Assembly (NCBI GenBank): GCA_012521615.1
Contig: JAAYMA010000073.1
Span: forward strand, 1-64,000
DNA: 64,000 nt
Reading direction: 5' to 3'
Source of the DNA: Clostridiaceae bacterium
Lineage (GTDB): Bacteria; Bacillota; Clostridia; DSM-8532
The first letter of the stretch is position 1; each line of letters starts with the position of its first letter. Of the stretch, positions 1 through 8,688 are shown piece after piece. Under the pieces are notes generated by a model. That model saw only the letters and a program-made list of their open reading frames with translations. It ran no database searches and was not told the origin of the DNA. The position numbers and the translations under genes are program-made.

Positions 1-71
1 GAGGCACCACCTTAATAACATCATAACTTTTTGAATAACTAAATTCCAGCACAAACTTTTATCTGATTTGC

Positions 72-118
72 AAAAGTAATTTCCACACCAACCTTCTGAG
101 GGGTGGAATTTACTTTTT
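72..118 (+). terminator. Rho-independent terminator of an upstream gene
   Basis: A long inverted repeat (arm AAAAGTAAtTTCCAC against GTGGAATTTACTTTT, one mismatch) is followed by a T run. It would end a plus-strand transcript entering from outside the window. No gene is visible in positions 1-70. Confidence 0.75.
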
Positions 119-172
119 CGAATGAGGTTATTTTGTATTATAGGCATATATGCAGAATTTCGTCCTCAAGCC

Positions 173-202
173 TTGACATATTTATAGATAAAAGCATATA
201 AT
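173..202 (+). promoter_or_regulatory. Sigma-A promoter of ileS
   Basis: TTGACA at 173-178 and TATAAT at 197-202, 18 bp apart: both hexamers match consensus. Transcription would start near 210, just before the T-box leader. Confidence 0.8.
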
Positions 203-234
203 CATATGATGTAAAGTTATAAATACCTGAAAAA

Positions 235-505
235 TGTGATGACCGGACGAGTAGGATTTATCGATGCCTTTAAGAGAACGGGGGATGGTGGGAACCCGCA
301 GGATAGATAAATCTGAAGATCAGCCGTGAACAGCAGCCTGAACAGGGCATATATTTGCCGTCAGTAGGGTGAGCCGATCAAGGATCGTTACTCCTTTCAA
401 GTGACAGCATTTACAAAGAGTATTTATTAAGAATGTAATTGCTGTAATTTGGGTGGTACCGCGAAAACAGCCTTTCGTCCCATTAACATGGACGGAAGGC
501 TTTTC
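235..505 (+). promoter_or_regulatory. T-box leader controlling ileS (isoleucine specifier)
   Basis: The 14-nt T-box core GGGTGGTACCGCG lies at 451-463, followed by a terminator hairpin (CCTTTCGTCC against GGACGGAAGG) and a TTTT run around 501. The Stem I region carries the GGTGGGAACC-type element near 286-297, and ATC at 319-321 sits where the specifier codon is expected, reading isoleucine. T-boxes bind uncharged tRNA and switch from terminator to antiterminator; this one should raise ileS expression when tRNA-Ile is uncharged. The specifier assignment is by position and agreement with the downstream gene, not by a full fold. Confidence 0.93.
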
Positions 506-540
506 TGATATTGACAGTATAGAAGAGAGGAATGAGAACC

Positions 541-3306
541 ATGTCAGTGGATTATGGAAAAACTCTTAATTTACCAAAAACCGATTTCCCCATGAGAGGC
601 GGGCTTCCTCAAAAAGAACCCGGTATGCTGAAAGAGTGGGAAGAGAAGGATCTTTATAGAAAACGTCTGGAAAGAAACAGAAATTCGGGCAAAAAGTTTG
701 TTTTGCATGATGGACCTCCTTATGCAAATGGGGGCATACATCTTGGAACGGCTCTTAATAAAGTTTTGAAAGATATAATTATCAGATATTATGATATGAA
801 GGGTTATTTCACCCCCTATATTCCCGGATGGGATACCCACGGACTTCCAACCGAGACAAGAGCTATTAAAGAACTGGGATTAAACCGTCATGAGGTTGGA
901 CCGGTTGTATTCCGCGAGGCATGTGAAAAAATCGCACTAAAATATCTGGATATCCAGCGTGAATCTTTTAAAAGACTTGGTGTTGCAGGTGATTGGGATA
1001 ACCCTTATATAACCTTGCTGCCCGAATATGAAGCAAAGCAGATCGAAGTTTTTGGAAAGATGGCCGAACTTGGATGCATTTACAAGGGAATGCGTCCGGT
1101 TATCTGGTGTTCTACTTGTGAAACTGCTCTTGCAGAAGCCGAAATTGAATACCAGCAGGATCCCGGTCATTCTATTTATGTAAAATTCCCTGTTAGGGAT
1201 GACAAGGGTAAACTAAGAGGAATAGTTGATAATCTTGACAATTTATACGTGGTCATATGGACTACCACAACCTGGACCTTGCCGGGTAACCTTGCTATAT
1301 CTTTGAACCCTGATTTTGTTTATGTGGTAGTAGAAGCAAATAATGAGCGTTATATTATGGCAAGGGACCTTGTGGAAAATGTAATGAAAGTCGCAGGCAT
1401 AACAGATTACAAGATCCTCGGTGAAATAATGGGCAGCGACCTGGAATATACAGTGTGCAAACATCCCTTTTTTGACAGGGATTCCCTGGTTATAGTTGGA
1501 GATCATGTAACACTTGATGCCGGTACCGGTTGCGTTCATACTGCACCCGGTCATGGTGCTGAAGACTTTGAAGTCTGCAGAAATTATCCTGGAATAGAAG
1601 TCATTACCCCTGTTGATAAAAGAGGTCATATGACCGAAGAAGCAGGTAAGTTTGCCGGACTTTATTATAAAAAAGCCAACAAGGCAATATTAGAAGAATT
1701 AAAAGAAACAGGAATGCTTCTGGCAGAGGAAGATATTACCCACCAGTATGCACATTGCTGGCGTTGTAAAGACCCTATAATTTATCGTGCTACAGAACAG
1801 TGGTTTATCTCTATAGACAAATTCAGAAAAGAAGCGCTTGATGCTATTAAAGAAGTTCGCTGGATTCCTGCCTGGGGTGAAGAGAGAATTTCAAGCATGG
1901 TAGAAGGAAGGAACGATTGGTGTATTTCACGTCAACGCCTCTGGGGTGTGCCCATTCCGATTTTCTACTGCAGTGATTGTGGCAAGGAGATTATTAATAA
2001 AGATACAATAGAAGCTGTTAAAAATTTATTTGCAAAAGAAGGTTCAAATGCATGGTACAAATATGAAGCCTCTGAAATACTTCCTGAGGGCTTTAAGTGC
2101 GAATGTGGCTGTACTGAATTTACAAAAGAAACAGATATAATGGATGTCTGGTTTGATTCAGGTTCAAGCCATATAGCCGTTGCCGAACAGCACCCTGATC
2201 TGGGATGGCCGGTAGATATGTATCTTGAAGGAAGTGATCAGCACAGAGGCTGGTTCCAGTCATCTCTACTGACAGCAACTGCAGTTAAAGGCAAGGCTCC
2301 TTATCGTCAGGTTCTGACCCACGGATATGTGGTTGACGGACAGGGACGAAAAATGAGTAAATCACTGGGCAATGGAATAGATCCCATGGATGTCTGCAAA
2401 CAGTATGGTGCCGATATACTCCGTTTGTGGGTAGCATCCAGTGACTACAAGGTCGATATACGTATTTCAAATGATATATTAAAACAGCTTTCAGAAAGCT
2501 ACAGAAAAATCCGTAACACTGCAAGATTTATATTAGGAAATATACATGATTTTGATCCTGACACTGACAGCGTACCTTATAATGAATTGGATGAAATTGA
2601 TAAGTGGGCGCTGCTGAGGCTCAATCAGCTGGTTGACAAAGTGGAAAAGGCATTTTTAGAGTATGAATTCCATACTGTGGTACATGCCATCCACAACTTC
2701 TGCGTTGTTGACATGAGCAGTTTCTATCTGGATGTTTCAAAAGACAGAATGTATGCGTCACGACCGGACAGTAGAGAACGCCGTGCCGGACAAACTGCCA
2801 TGTATATAATTTTAGATACATTGACAAGGCTGTTGGCTCCTGTTTTGGTCTTTACAGCAGAGGAAATATGGAAGTATCTTCCACACAGAAAAGAAGACAA
2901 TCCTGAAAGCGTAATGCTTAATGACTGGCCGAAAGTAAATCCTGCATATGAAAACAAGGAACTGGAAGTAAAGTGGGATAAACTGTTGGAAGTGCGGGAT
3001 GCAGTTCTCAAGGCACTGGAAGAGGCAAGAAATCAGAAACTCATTGGTCAGTCACTTCAGGCAAATGTGATATTGAAAGCCAAAGGTGAGCTGTTGGAGT
3101 TCTTAAAAGAGAATGAAGATTTACTCCCCTTGGTGTTTATTACCTCACAGGTAGAGATTAAAGAGGGGGATGCTGAGCTTGAGGTTGAAGTTGCTCTTGC
3201 AGAAGGTGAAAAATGCGAGAGATGCTGGATTTATTCTGATACAGTAGGAAAAGATGATGAACATCCAACTCTTTGCGCCCGCTGTAATGAAGTTTGCAAC
3301 GGATAA
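541..3306 (+). CDS. ileS: Isoleucyl-tRNA synthetase
   Basis: Class I aminoacyl-tRNA synthetase that charges tRNA-Ile in the cytoplasm. The HIGH-type signature HDGPPYANGGIHLG appears near residue 56 and the KMSKS loop (GRKMSKSLGN) near residue 600. The CP1 editing domain lies between them, with the WTTTTWTLPGN and DAGTGCVHTAPGHG motifs. The C-terminus has a zinc-binding cluster (CERCW...CARC). About 921 residues, normal for bacterial IleS with the C-terminal zinc finger. An in-frame ATG at 532 is only 1 nt from the ribosome-binding site AGAAGAGAGG; the ATG at 541 is well spaced and gives the usual N-terminus (MSVDYGKT...LPKTDFPMRG). It is single-gene, T-box controlled and followed by a terminator. 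Confidence 0.97.
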   Translation: MSVDYGKTLNLPKTDFPMRGGLPQKEPGMLKEWEEKDLYRKRLERNRNSGKKFVLHDGPPYANGGIHLGTALNKVLKDIIIRYYDMKGYFTPYIPGWDTHGLPTETRAIKELGLNRHEVGPVVFREACEKIALKYLDIQRESFKRLGVAGDWDNPYITLLPEYEAKQIEVFGKMAELGCIYKGMRPVIWCSTCETALAEAEIEYQQDPGHSIYVKFPVRDDKGKLRGIVDNLDNLYVVIWTTTTWTLPGNLAISLNPDFVYVVVEANNERYIMARDLVENVMKVAGITDYKILGEIMGSDLEYTVCKHPFFDRDSLVIVGDHVTLDAGTGCVHTAPGHGAEDFEVCRNYPGIEVITPVDKRGHMTEEAGKFAGLYYKKANKAILEELKETGMLLAEEDITHQYAHCWRCKDPIIYRATEQWFISIDKFRKEALDAIKEVRWIPAWGEERISSMVEGRNDWCISRQRLWGVPIPIFYCSDCGKEIINKDTIEAVKNLFAKEGSNAWYKYEASEILPEGFKCECGCTEFTKETDIMDVWFDSGSSHIAVAEQHPDLGWPVDMYLEGSDQHRGWFQSSLLTATAVKGKAPYRQVLTHGYVVDGQGRKMSKSLGNGIDPMDVCKQYGADILRLWVASSDYKVDIRISNDILKQLSESYRKIRNTARFILGNIHDFDPDTDSVPYNELDEIDKWALLRLNQLVDKVEKAFLEYEFHTVVHAIHNFCVVDMSSFYLDVSKDRMYASRPDSRERRAGQTAMYIILDTLTRLLAPVLVFTAEEIWKYLPHRKEDNPESVMLNDWPKVNPAYENKELEVKWDKLLEVRDAVLKALEEARNQKLIGQSLQANVILKAKGELLEFLKENEDLLPLVFITSQVEIKEGDAELEVEVALAEGEKCERCWIYSDTVGKDDEHPTLCARCNEVCNG

Positions 3307-3331
3307 AAGAAACAACTTTAAGTTGGAGTTA

Positions 3332-3372
3332 AGTTGGGGTATAGATAAACAAATCTTGCCCCAGCTTTTTTA
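3332..3372 (+). terminator. Terminator of ileS
   Basis: AGTTGGGG (3332-3339) pairs with CCCCAGCT (3359-3366), with one G-U pair, and is followed by a TTTTTT run. It lies between the ileS stop and the first possible start of the GH18 frame, so the GH18 sequence would not receive read-through and has no visible promoter of its own. Confidence 0.85.
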
Positions 3373-3381
3373 TTTGTATTA

Positions 3382-5103
3382 TTGCATAGCGGCGATTTTA
3401 GAAACAAGAACATCTATATGCCGGATCAGGTCCAGTCGCCTGCGCCTATATTATGTACAGATATTTACAGCAGTTGGGATTTATATATTCTGTTCGGCGA
3501 GATAGAAGCAGTTTACACAATTAATTCTGAGGTTGCGGCAAGGGCAAGGGAACAGGGCTTTGTTGTTACGGAAGGGGGAAATACCTGGTCAAATCCAGAC
3601 TGGGGATTATACGACCAGCCGCTACCTCTGCCTTTGAAGAAAGAAGGCGGAGCTCCTGGTATATTTGACTTGGCAGACCAGTACGGAGTTAAGGTTTTAG
3701 CTTCAATTGGCGGATGGAGCATGTGTAAGCATTTTCCGGAGGTTGCTGCCGATCCGGTCAAGAGAGCAAGATTTGTAAGTGATTGTGTTAAACTGATTAA
3801 CATGGGCTTTGACGGGATCGACCTCGATTGGGAATATCCGGGTCCGTTCAGCGGAATGAATTTTACAGGCACACAGGCAGACTATGAAAATTTCTATACC
3901 CTCGTCAGTGAAATCAGGCAGGCAATCGGACAGGATAAACTTATAACTTCATGTTTCTCCGCAGATCCCGTAAAAATTTCAGGATTCAACTGGTCAGCTC
4001 TGAATTCGGTCCTTGACTATTATAATTTCATGACATACGATTTTAACGGCGGGTGGTCAAACAAAGCCGGGCACAATTCGCCTTTATATTCTTATTCTGA
4101 TGCAGAAGAGCCTACATTCAACTGGGATACATTATATACTTACCTTCTTACAACCGATATAGATCTGGGCAAGGTCAACATGGGCATACCTTTCTATGGC
4201 AGAGGCGTCATCACTGACGGACCGGCTGCTTTGAATGCCCCCACTGTGAAGCGTTCCGAAACAGTTCAGCCTGATGGCCCGATTCAGACATGTGCTGATT
4301 TCACAAACTGGCCAAGAGATGTATTTGACGGTACTCCAATGTATTACTATATAAGACAGACAGCATTGGCTCCTAACAGCGGTTGGACGAGACACTGGGA
4401 CGATGAGGCCAAGGTTCCTTATCTCACAAAGGATAACTTCTTCCTAAGTTATGACGATGAAGAATCAATCGGGTACAAGGCACAATATATAAAGGACAGA
4501 AATCTGGCCGGAGCAATTATCTGGACAGTTTACGGAGATTTGGAATTGGGCGGTTCAGTAACAAATTACGGGTCAAAATTGAAAAAATGGTCTGATGTTA
4601 ATTCACCATTGGTCAATAAAATAAATGAAGTTTTTGCCGAAGGGTATGTGCCTGTTCCGACCGTAGCAACTCCCACTTTCAATTTACCCGGCGGAACATA
4701 TACATCTGAGCAGACAGTTTCGATAAGCTGCGCAACAGAAGGTGCGACTATCAGATATACAACCGACGGCAGTGAGCCTAAGGAATCCTCGCCTGTATAT
4801 ACCGCACCTATTAATATTACATCAACCACTACCCTGAAGGCGAAAGCGTTCAAGGCGGGAATGAACCCTTCTGCAACTGCTGTTGCAGTATACACTATCA
4901 ACATTGATGACGGCGGAAGCAACGGAGGCGATAATGGGGGAACCGATCCTTCTGTGGCTCCCTGGGAACCATACAAGAACTATGTGCAGGGAGATATTGT
5001 TTCATACAGTGGCAGGAATTATGAATGTATCCAGCCTCATATGTCCCTGCCCGGATGGGAACCTCCAAATGTTCCTGCCCTTTGGCGGGAATACGTCCGA
5101 TAG
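3382..5103 (+). CDS. GH18 chitinase, 5'-truncated, with chitobiase-like and CBM5/12 domains
   Basis: Endo-chitinase family 18 by its SIGGW strand (residues 108-112) and the catalytic DGIDLDWE motif (144-151; E151 is the expected acid). The YxxMTYD strand and the late WT substrate-binding motif are also present. After about residue 430 comes a Ser/Thr-rich segment like the chitobiase C-terminal fold, then a Gly/Asn/Asp linker and a C-terminal CBM5/12 chitin-binding module (W...Y..GD.V.Y.G..YEC...H....GW.P). The N-terminus is abnormal: no signal peptide, and the first TIM-barrel strands are missing. The first possible start is a TTG at 3382, then ATG at 3418; neither has a ribosome-binding site and both follow the ileS terminator. 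Residues 8-30 look like a patched join of two parts of a GH18 N-terminus. I think this is a decaying gene or one moved without its start; the remaining frame is intact. Confidence 0.75.
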   Translation: MHSGDFRNKNIYMPDQVQSPAPILCTDIYSSWDLYILFGEIEAVYTINSEVAARAREQGFVVTEGGNTWSNPDWGLYDQPLPLPLKKEGGAPGIFDLADQYGVKVLASIGGWSMCKHFPEVAADPVKRARFVSDCVKLINMGFDGIDLDWEYPGPFSGMNFTGTQADYENFYTLVSEIRQAIGQDKLITSCFSADPVKISGFNWSALNSVLDYYNFMTYDFNGGWSNKAGHNSPLYSYSDAEEPTFNWDTLYTYLLTTDIDLGKVNMGIPFYGRGVITDGPAALNAPTVKRSETVQPDGPIQTCADFTNWPRDVFDGTPMYYYIRQTALAPNSGWTRHWDDEAKVPYLTKDNFFLSYDDEESIGYKAQYIKDRNLAGAIIWTVYGDLELGGSVTNYGSKLKKWSDVNSPLVNKINEVFAEGYVPVPTVATPTFNLPGGTYTSEQTVSISCATEGATIRYTTDGSEPKESSPVYTAPINITSTTTLKAKAFKAGMNPSATAVAVYTINIDDGGSNGGDNGGTDPSVAPWEPYKNYVQGDIVSYSGRNYECIQPHMSLPGWEPPNVPALWREYVR

Positions 5104-5556
5104 GAATATGAAGCCTGCCTAAGTGAAATAGTTTTGTGGCATGCATCATAAGAGCTGAAAATTAAAGGTTCTACGTCAATTGGCAGATAATCATTAAGAT
5201 TGTCTGCCAGTTTCATTTTAATATTGCCCCCTTCATATTTTGTTTTTCATTTTTTCAACCTATAACATTATACATAGTATATCGAGTCATTCTTACTTCC
5301 AGGCAGCCTTGGATTATATATCTTTTTCATTATTGTGCAATATTCCGACAGTGATTTTATTGATTATATACATAATTATTAAAAAAAATAACTAAACCTA
5401 TAACACACTATTACCGGTATGATAATGTTTGTCGAGCTAAATATGATAAGAAGCTGATAAAAGAGATTGAAGTGATGCCGCTACGTTAAATAAAAGCAGG
5501 AGTTGAGCAGATAATTACCCAACTCCTGCACACTTATATCTAAACCATATCCTGAA
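5104..5556. other. Intergenic region with a chitinase-side terminator and AT-rich filler
   Basis: A hairpin at 5181-5210 (TGGCAGAT / GTCTGCCA) followed by TTTCATTTT could end the GH18 transcript. The stretch 5218-5490 is AT-rich. A 26-codon open stretch ending at about 5489 has coding-like composition but no recognisable match; I do not call it a gene. Confidence 0.5.
5496..5529 (-). terminator. Terminator of the natAB operon
   Basis: Perfect 10-bp stem GCAGGAGTTG / CAACTCCTGC. Read on the minus strand it is followed by TTTTATTT. It lies just beyond the natB stop codon. Confidence 0.85.
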
Positions 5557-6765
5557 TTAGCTTCTAAACATGAATTTTTCTTTACTGAACATCCAGGCTG
5601 CAAGTAACAGTGCGAGAATAACATATACAATTGAAGAGATTGTTGCCATGACTAATTCGGCATAATTTACCACGCCACCAAGAATAAGTTTGAAAGCTGA
5701 TATTGTATTCATAATTGGAAGAACAAACATGTGAGGCTGAATGTCATTGGGCATAATCATCATGGTCGAATAAGCGGGTATCATGACAGCAAAGATGAGT
5801 AAAGAAAGGTATGTTTGCCCTTCCTTGAAGGATCTGGCGTATGTACTTATTGCAAGCTGTATTCCTGAAAAAGTCATTCCCATAAGCAGAGTTATGAGAA
5901 GTGAGAGTACAAATGCCAATGGCTCTACTGAAAAACCCCCAATTTCGCCCTGCCCTAAGGATAAAGCTGCAGGGTTTATGACATATGCTAAAACCATACC
6001 TGCCAGAGTTGAAATAACACTTGCAAAACTAAACAGGTTTATAGTCAGATATTTCCCTATGAGTATGGACATTCTGCTTGAACGTGTTGTAAGAAGGGGC
6101 TCAAGAGTCATTCTTTCCTTTTCACCGGCTACAAGATCGGTTGCAGCCGGAATTCCGCCTACAGCTACCAGGAGAGCTATCATCATGGGCAATATCATCA
6201 TCAAAAACTGGTTGCCGTCTTTTGTACGGGCAATATTTTGCCTTTCGACATTAACCAGGGATAAAATATCAGGATTAATTCCAAGTGCATTGAGCTTTTC
6301 CACGGCCAATGCTGTATTTAACCTGTCTATAGTGGCCTGGAAAGTGCCGACAGCACCGCCGGATCTTGCAAGGGAGTTATCATAAATCAGCGTCAGATTA
6401 ATTGGTTCTGAATTTTTAAGCTTTTCCTCAAAACCATTTTCAAGCTCTATAACCAGTTTAACTTCTTTATCGTTTATAGCCTGCCAGGGATCATCTACCG
6501 GGTCTGCAACAATAATGTTTTCGTCCAGCTCAGCAAGACTGTTTAAAAAGTTGCGGGCACTTTCTGTATCGCTGTTTTTAGTCAGGGCAACAGTAATATC
6601 TTCATACATCTCCTGAGTCATCTTCTGCGTACTGCCGCCTACAATCGTCATTAATATAGGAATAATGATTATAGGTGCCAATATACTGGAAAACAATGTT
6701 TTTTTATCCCTGACAATATCCTTTAATTCTTTATTGAATACTATCCAGATATGTTTAAGCTTCAT
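5557..6765 (-). CDS. natB: ABC-2 type exporter permease, NatB-like
   Basis: Membrane subunit of an ABC-2 exporter resembling the Na+ exporter permease NatB. It has one N-terminal membrane segment right after MKLKHIWIVFNKELKDI..D, a large extracytoplasmic domain (about residues 45-180), and then five to six hydrophobic segments. The cytoplasmic motif VAGEKERMTLEPLL(T/L)T is typical of this family. An ORF start 24 nt upstream would add MSDWWEKN; the ATG at 6765 gives the family N-terminus and overlaps the ATPase gene end by 11 bp, so the two are translationally coupled. The substrate (Na+, peptide or drug) cannot be told from sequence. Confidence 0.85.
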   Translation of the reverse strand: MKLKHIWIVFNKELKDIVRDKKTLFSSILAPIIIIPILMTIVGGSTQKMTQEMYEDITVALTKNSDTESARNFLNSLAELDENIIVADPVDDPWQAINDKEVKLVIELENGFEEKLKNSEPINLTLIYDNSLARSGGAVGTFQATIDRLNTALAVEKLNALGINPDILSLVNVERQNIARTKDGNQFLMMILPMMIALLVAVGGIPAATDLVAGEKERMTLEPLLTTRSSRMSILIGKYLTINLFSFASVISTLAGMVLAYVINPAALSLGQGEIGGFSVEPLAFVLSLLITLLMGMTFSGIQLAISTYARSFKEGQTYLSLLIFAVMIPAYSTMMIMPNDIQPHMFVLPIMNTISAFKLILGGVVNYAELVMATISSIVYVILALLLAAWMFSKEKFMFRS

Positions 6766-7486
6766 GTTCTTCTCCCACCAATCTGACAAATAATTCTTCG
6801 AGACTTAAATTCTGATTTTGTTGTCTGAGCTCATCAATTGTTCCGATTGCAACAAGCTTTCCTTTATGTATAATAGCTATTCTGTCGCAGAGCTTTTCTA
6901 TCTCGCTCATTGTATGGCTGGAAAACAAAACAGTCTTGCCCTGTCTTTTCTGTTCAAGAATAAAATTCTGTACTTCTCTTATGGCACTCACATCCAGACC
7001 TGTTGTAGGTTCGTCCAGAAGGAGTATGTCGGGATTATGAATTATTGCTCTGGCAAATGCTGCTTTTTGTCTCATACCTTTGGAGAGCTTTCCTGCCCTT
7101 TTATGAAGAAAATCATTCATGCCAAAGGTATCAGCCAGCATTTTTGTGCGTTCATTTATTTCATCGATGCTTATGTCATTTAGTTCCCCAAAATACCTGA
7201 TGTTTTCAGCCACAGTCAGCCGGTCATAAAGACCGCTTTCGCCGCCAAAAAGAATTCCTACTTTTCCTCTGACTTTTTCGGGCTCTTTTACAATATCGTA
7301 ACCTGAAAGAACTGCTGTACCGGATGTTGGAGAAAGCATGGTAGCAAGCATGCGTAGTGTTGTTGTTTTTCCTGCTCCATTTTCACCAATCAGACCAAAA
7401 ATCTCACCTTTTCTGACCGTAAAAGAAAGCGAATGGACTGCATTTAAATTTCCAAATCTTTTAGAAAGATTAAACAGCTCAATCAT
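6755..7486 (-). CDS. natA: ABC transporter ATP-binding protein, NatA-like
   Basis: ATPase subunit that powers the adjacent permease. Walker A GENGAGKTT (about residues 34-42), signature LSKGMRQK, Walker B ILLLDEPT and the switch histidine SSH are all intact, so it should hydrolyse ATP. At 243 residues it is the normal length for one nucleotide-binding domain. It is the first gene of a two-gene operon with its own promoter (7529-7557) and terminator (5496-5529). Confidence 0.9.
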   Translation of the reverse strand: MIELFNLSKRFGNLNAVHSLSFTVRKGEIFGLIGENGAGKTTTLRMLATMLSPTSGTAVLSGYDIVKEPEKVRGKVGILFGGESGLYDRLTVAENIRYFGELNDISIDEINERTKMLADTFGMNDFLHKRAGKLSKGMRQKAAFARAIIHNPDILLLDEPTTGLDVSAIREVQNFILEQKRQGKTVLFSSHTMSEIEKLCDRIAIIHKGKLVAIGTIDELRQQNQNLSLEELFVRLVGEEHEA

Positions 7487-7523
7487 GATATATCCTCCGT
7501 AATTGGTATGGGTTCAAAAATTA

Positions 7524-7557
7524 GGTATATTATACCAAAAAGCTTATTGACAGACAA
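7524..7557 (-). promoter_or_regulatory. natA promoter with a palindrome over the -10 box
   Basis: On the minus strand TTGTCT (7557-7552) and TATAAT (7534-7529) are 17 bp apart. The -10 lies inside GGTATA-T-TATACC (7524-7536), an inverted repeat that could be a repressor site. Confidence 0.55.
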
Positions 7558-7580
7558 GAAAAAATATCAGGTATTTTGTG

Positions 7581-7607
7581 CAAGAATTCTTGTACTAATG
7601 ATATAAT
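7581..7607 (+). promoter_or_regulatory. Promoter region of the M42 peptidase operon with a 12-bp palindrome
   Basis: TATAAT at 7602-7607 is a good -10; no good -35 sits at standard spacing. Just upstream is the perfect palindrome CAAGAATTCTTG (7581-7592), in the position where an operator would block or help RNA polymerase. Confidence 0.45.
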
Positions 7608-7656
7608 AAAGACTGTTCGATTAGCATTGAAGTATTTGGAATGAGAGGTGTTACAT

Positions 7657-8688
7657 TTGAATGAGTGCCGCGACCTTTTGAAAAAGCTTGGCAGCATGAA
7701 AGCCGTTGCTGGCCGGGAAAACATGGCGGCTGAGAAGATTGCTGATCTTTTTCGAGAGTATTGTGATGAGGTTAAAATTGATAGATTCTTTAATGTGATT
7801 GGGTTAAAAAAAGGCCAGTCGAAAAACCCGGGAAATGTTCTGGTGACAGCCCACTATGATGAAATAGGTCTGATTGTCACCGGGATAGAAGACAGTGGTT
7901 TTTTAAGGTTTGCTGCAGTAGGGGGTGTGGATCCGAAAGCAATAGCTGCCATGGAGGTTACTGTCCATGGAAAAGAGGAGCTGTTTGGAGTTATAGGAAC
8001 AAAGCCTCCCCACCTTATTCCGCCTGAAGATAAGTCAAAGGCTGTAAAAATGGAAGATATGCTCATAGATATAGGCTATGATGGAGAAAAAGCCCGTGAG
8101 CTCGTTTCAATAGGGGATATGGTTTCCTTTAAAAATCCTCCCCAGGAGCTTTTAAATAATCGGGTAGCAGGAAAGAGCATGGACAACAGAAGCGGGGTTG
8201 CAACCCTTATTGAGATATTGAAAGAGCTTAAAAAACTTAAGCATGATGATAATGTCTACGTAGTTGCCACAGTACAGGAAGAACTGGGACTGATCGGTGC
8301 GTTTTGTGCCACTTATAATATAAAAGCAGACCTGGGCATTGTAATAGACGTGTGCCACGGTGATATGCCAGATGCACCAAGCGATGAAACTTTTCCTTTG
8401 GGCAAGGGTGTGGCTGTTGCCGTTGGTCCCATTTTGAGCAGAAAGGATACAAAAGCCATTATAAAGCTGGCTAAGAGCGAAAATATACCTTATCAGATAG
8501 ATCCCGAAACAGCCGATACAGGAACTGAGGCTGCTGTACACTCTGTTGCACGGGAAGGCATACCGGTAGTACTTTTATCTATACCGTCAAAATATATGCA
8601 TACCACAGTAGAAATGGTACAAATAGATGACATTATTTCGGCAGGCAGACTTGCGGCACGCTATATTGCAGGAAGGGTGAAAGAATAG
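7657..8688 (+). CDS. M42 family metallo-aminopeptidase (first of three)
   Basis: Cytoplasmic di-metal aminopeptidase of the M42 (glutamyl aminopeptidase/CelM-like) family. The metal and catalytic motifs are intact: AHYDE (His ligand), KSMDNR (bridging Asp), QEELG (Glu-Glu), VIDV (Asp) and the late MHT His. I chose the TTG at 7657 because GAGAGGTG lies 7-8 nt upstream; the in-frame GTG at 7648 overlaps that site. 343 residues, normal for the family. Its stop overlaps the start of the next M42 gene by one base. M42 enzymes often form dodecameric shells that trim peptides from the proteasome or from uptake; three paralogues in tandem suggest complementary residue specificity. Confidence 0.9.
   Translation: MNECRDLLKKLGSMKAVAGRENMAAEKIADLFREYCDEVKIDRFFNVIGLKKGQSKNPGNVLVTAHYDEIGLIVTGIEDSGFLRFAAVGGVDPKAIAAMEVTVHGKEELFGVIGTKPPHLIPPEDKSKAVKMEDMLIDIGYDGEKARELVSIGDMVSFKNPPQELLNNRVAGKSMDNRSGVATLIEILKELKKLKHDDNVYVVATVQEELGLIGAFCATYNIKADLGIVIDVCHGDMPDAPSDETFPLGKGVAVAVGPILSRKDTKAIIKLAKSENIPYQIDPETADTGTEAAVHSVAREGIPVVLLSIPSKYMHTTVEMVQIDDIISAGRLAARYIAGRVKE

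Noticed and set aside
3254-3505. 83-codon ORF overlapping the end of ileS
   Set aside because: Shadow frame: no ribosome-binding site, crosses the ileS terminator, no protein-like pattern.
5400-5489. Short coding-like stretch as a transposase remnant
   Set aside because: 26 codons with no recognised motif, no inverted ends; not enough to support.
5783-6385. 200-codon plus-strand ORF inside natB
   Set aside because: Antisense shadow of the permease coding sequence; composition follows the hydrophobic codons of natB.
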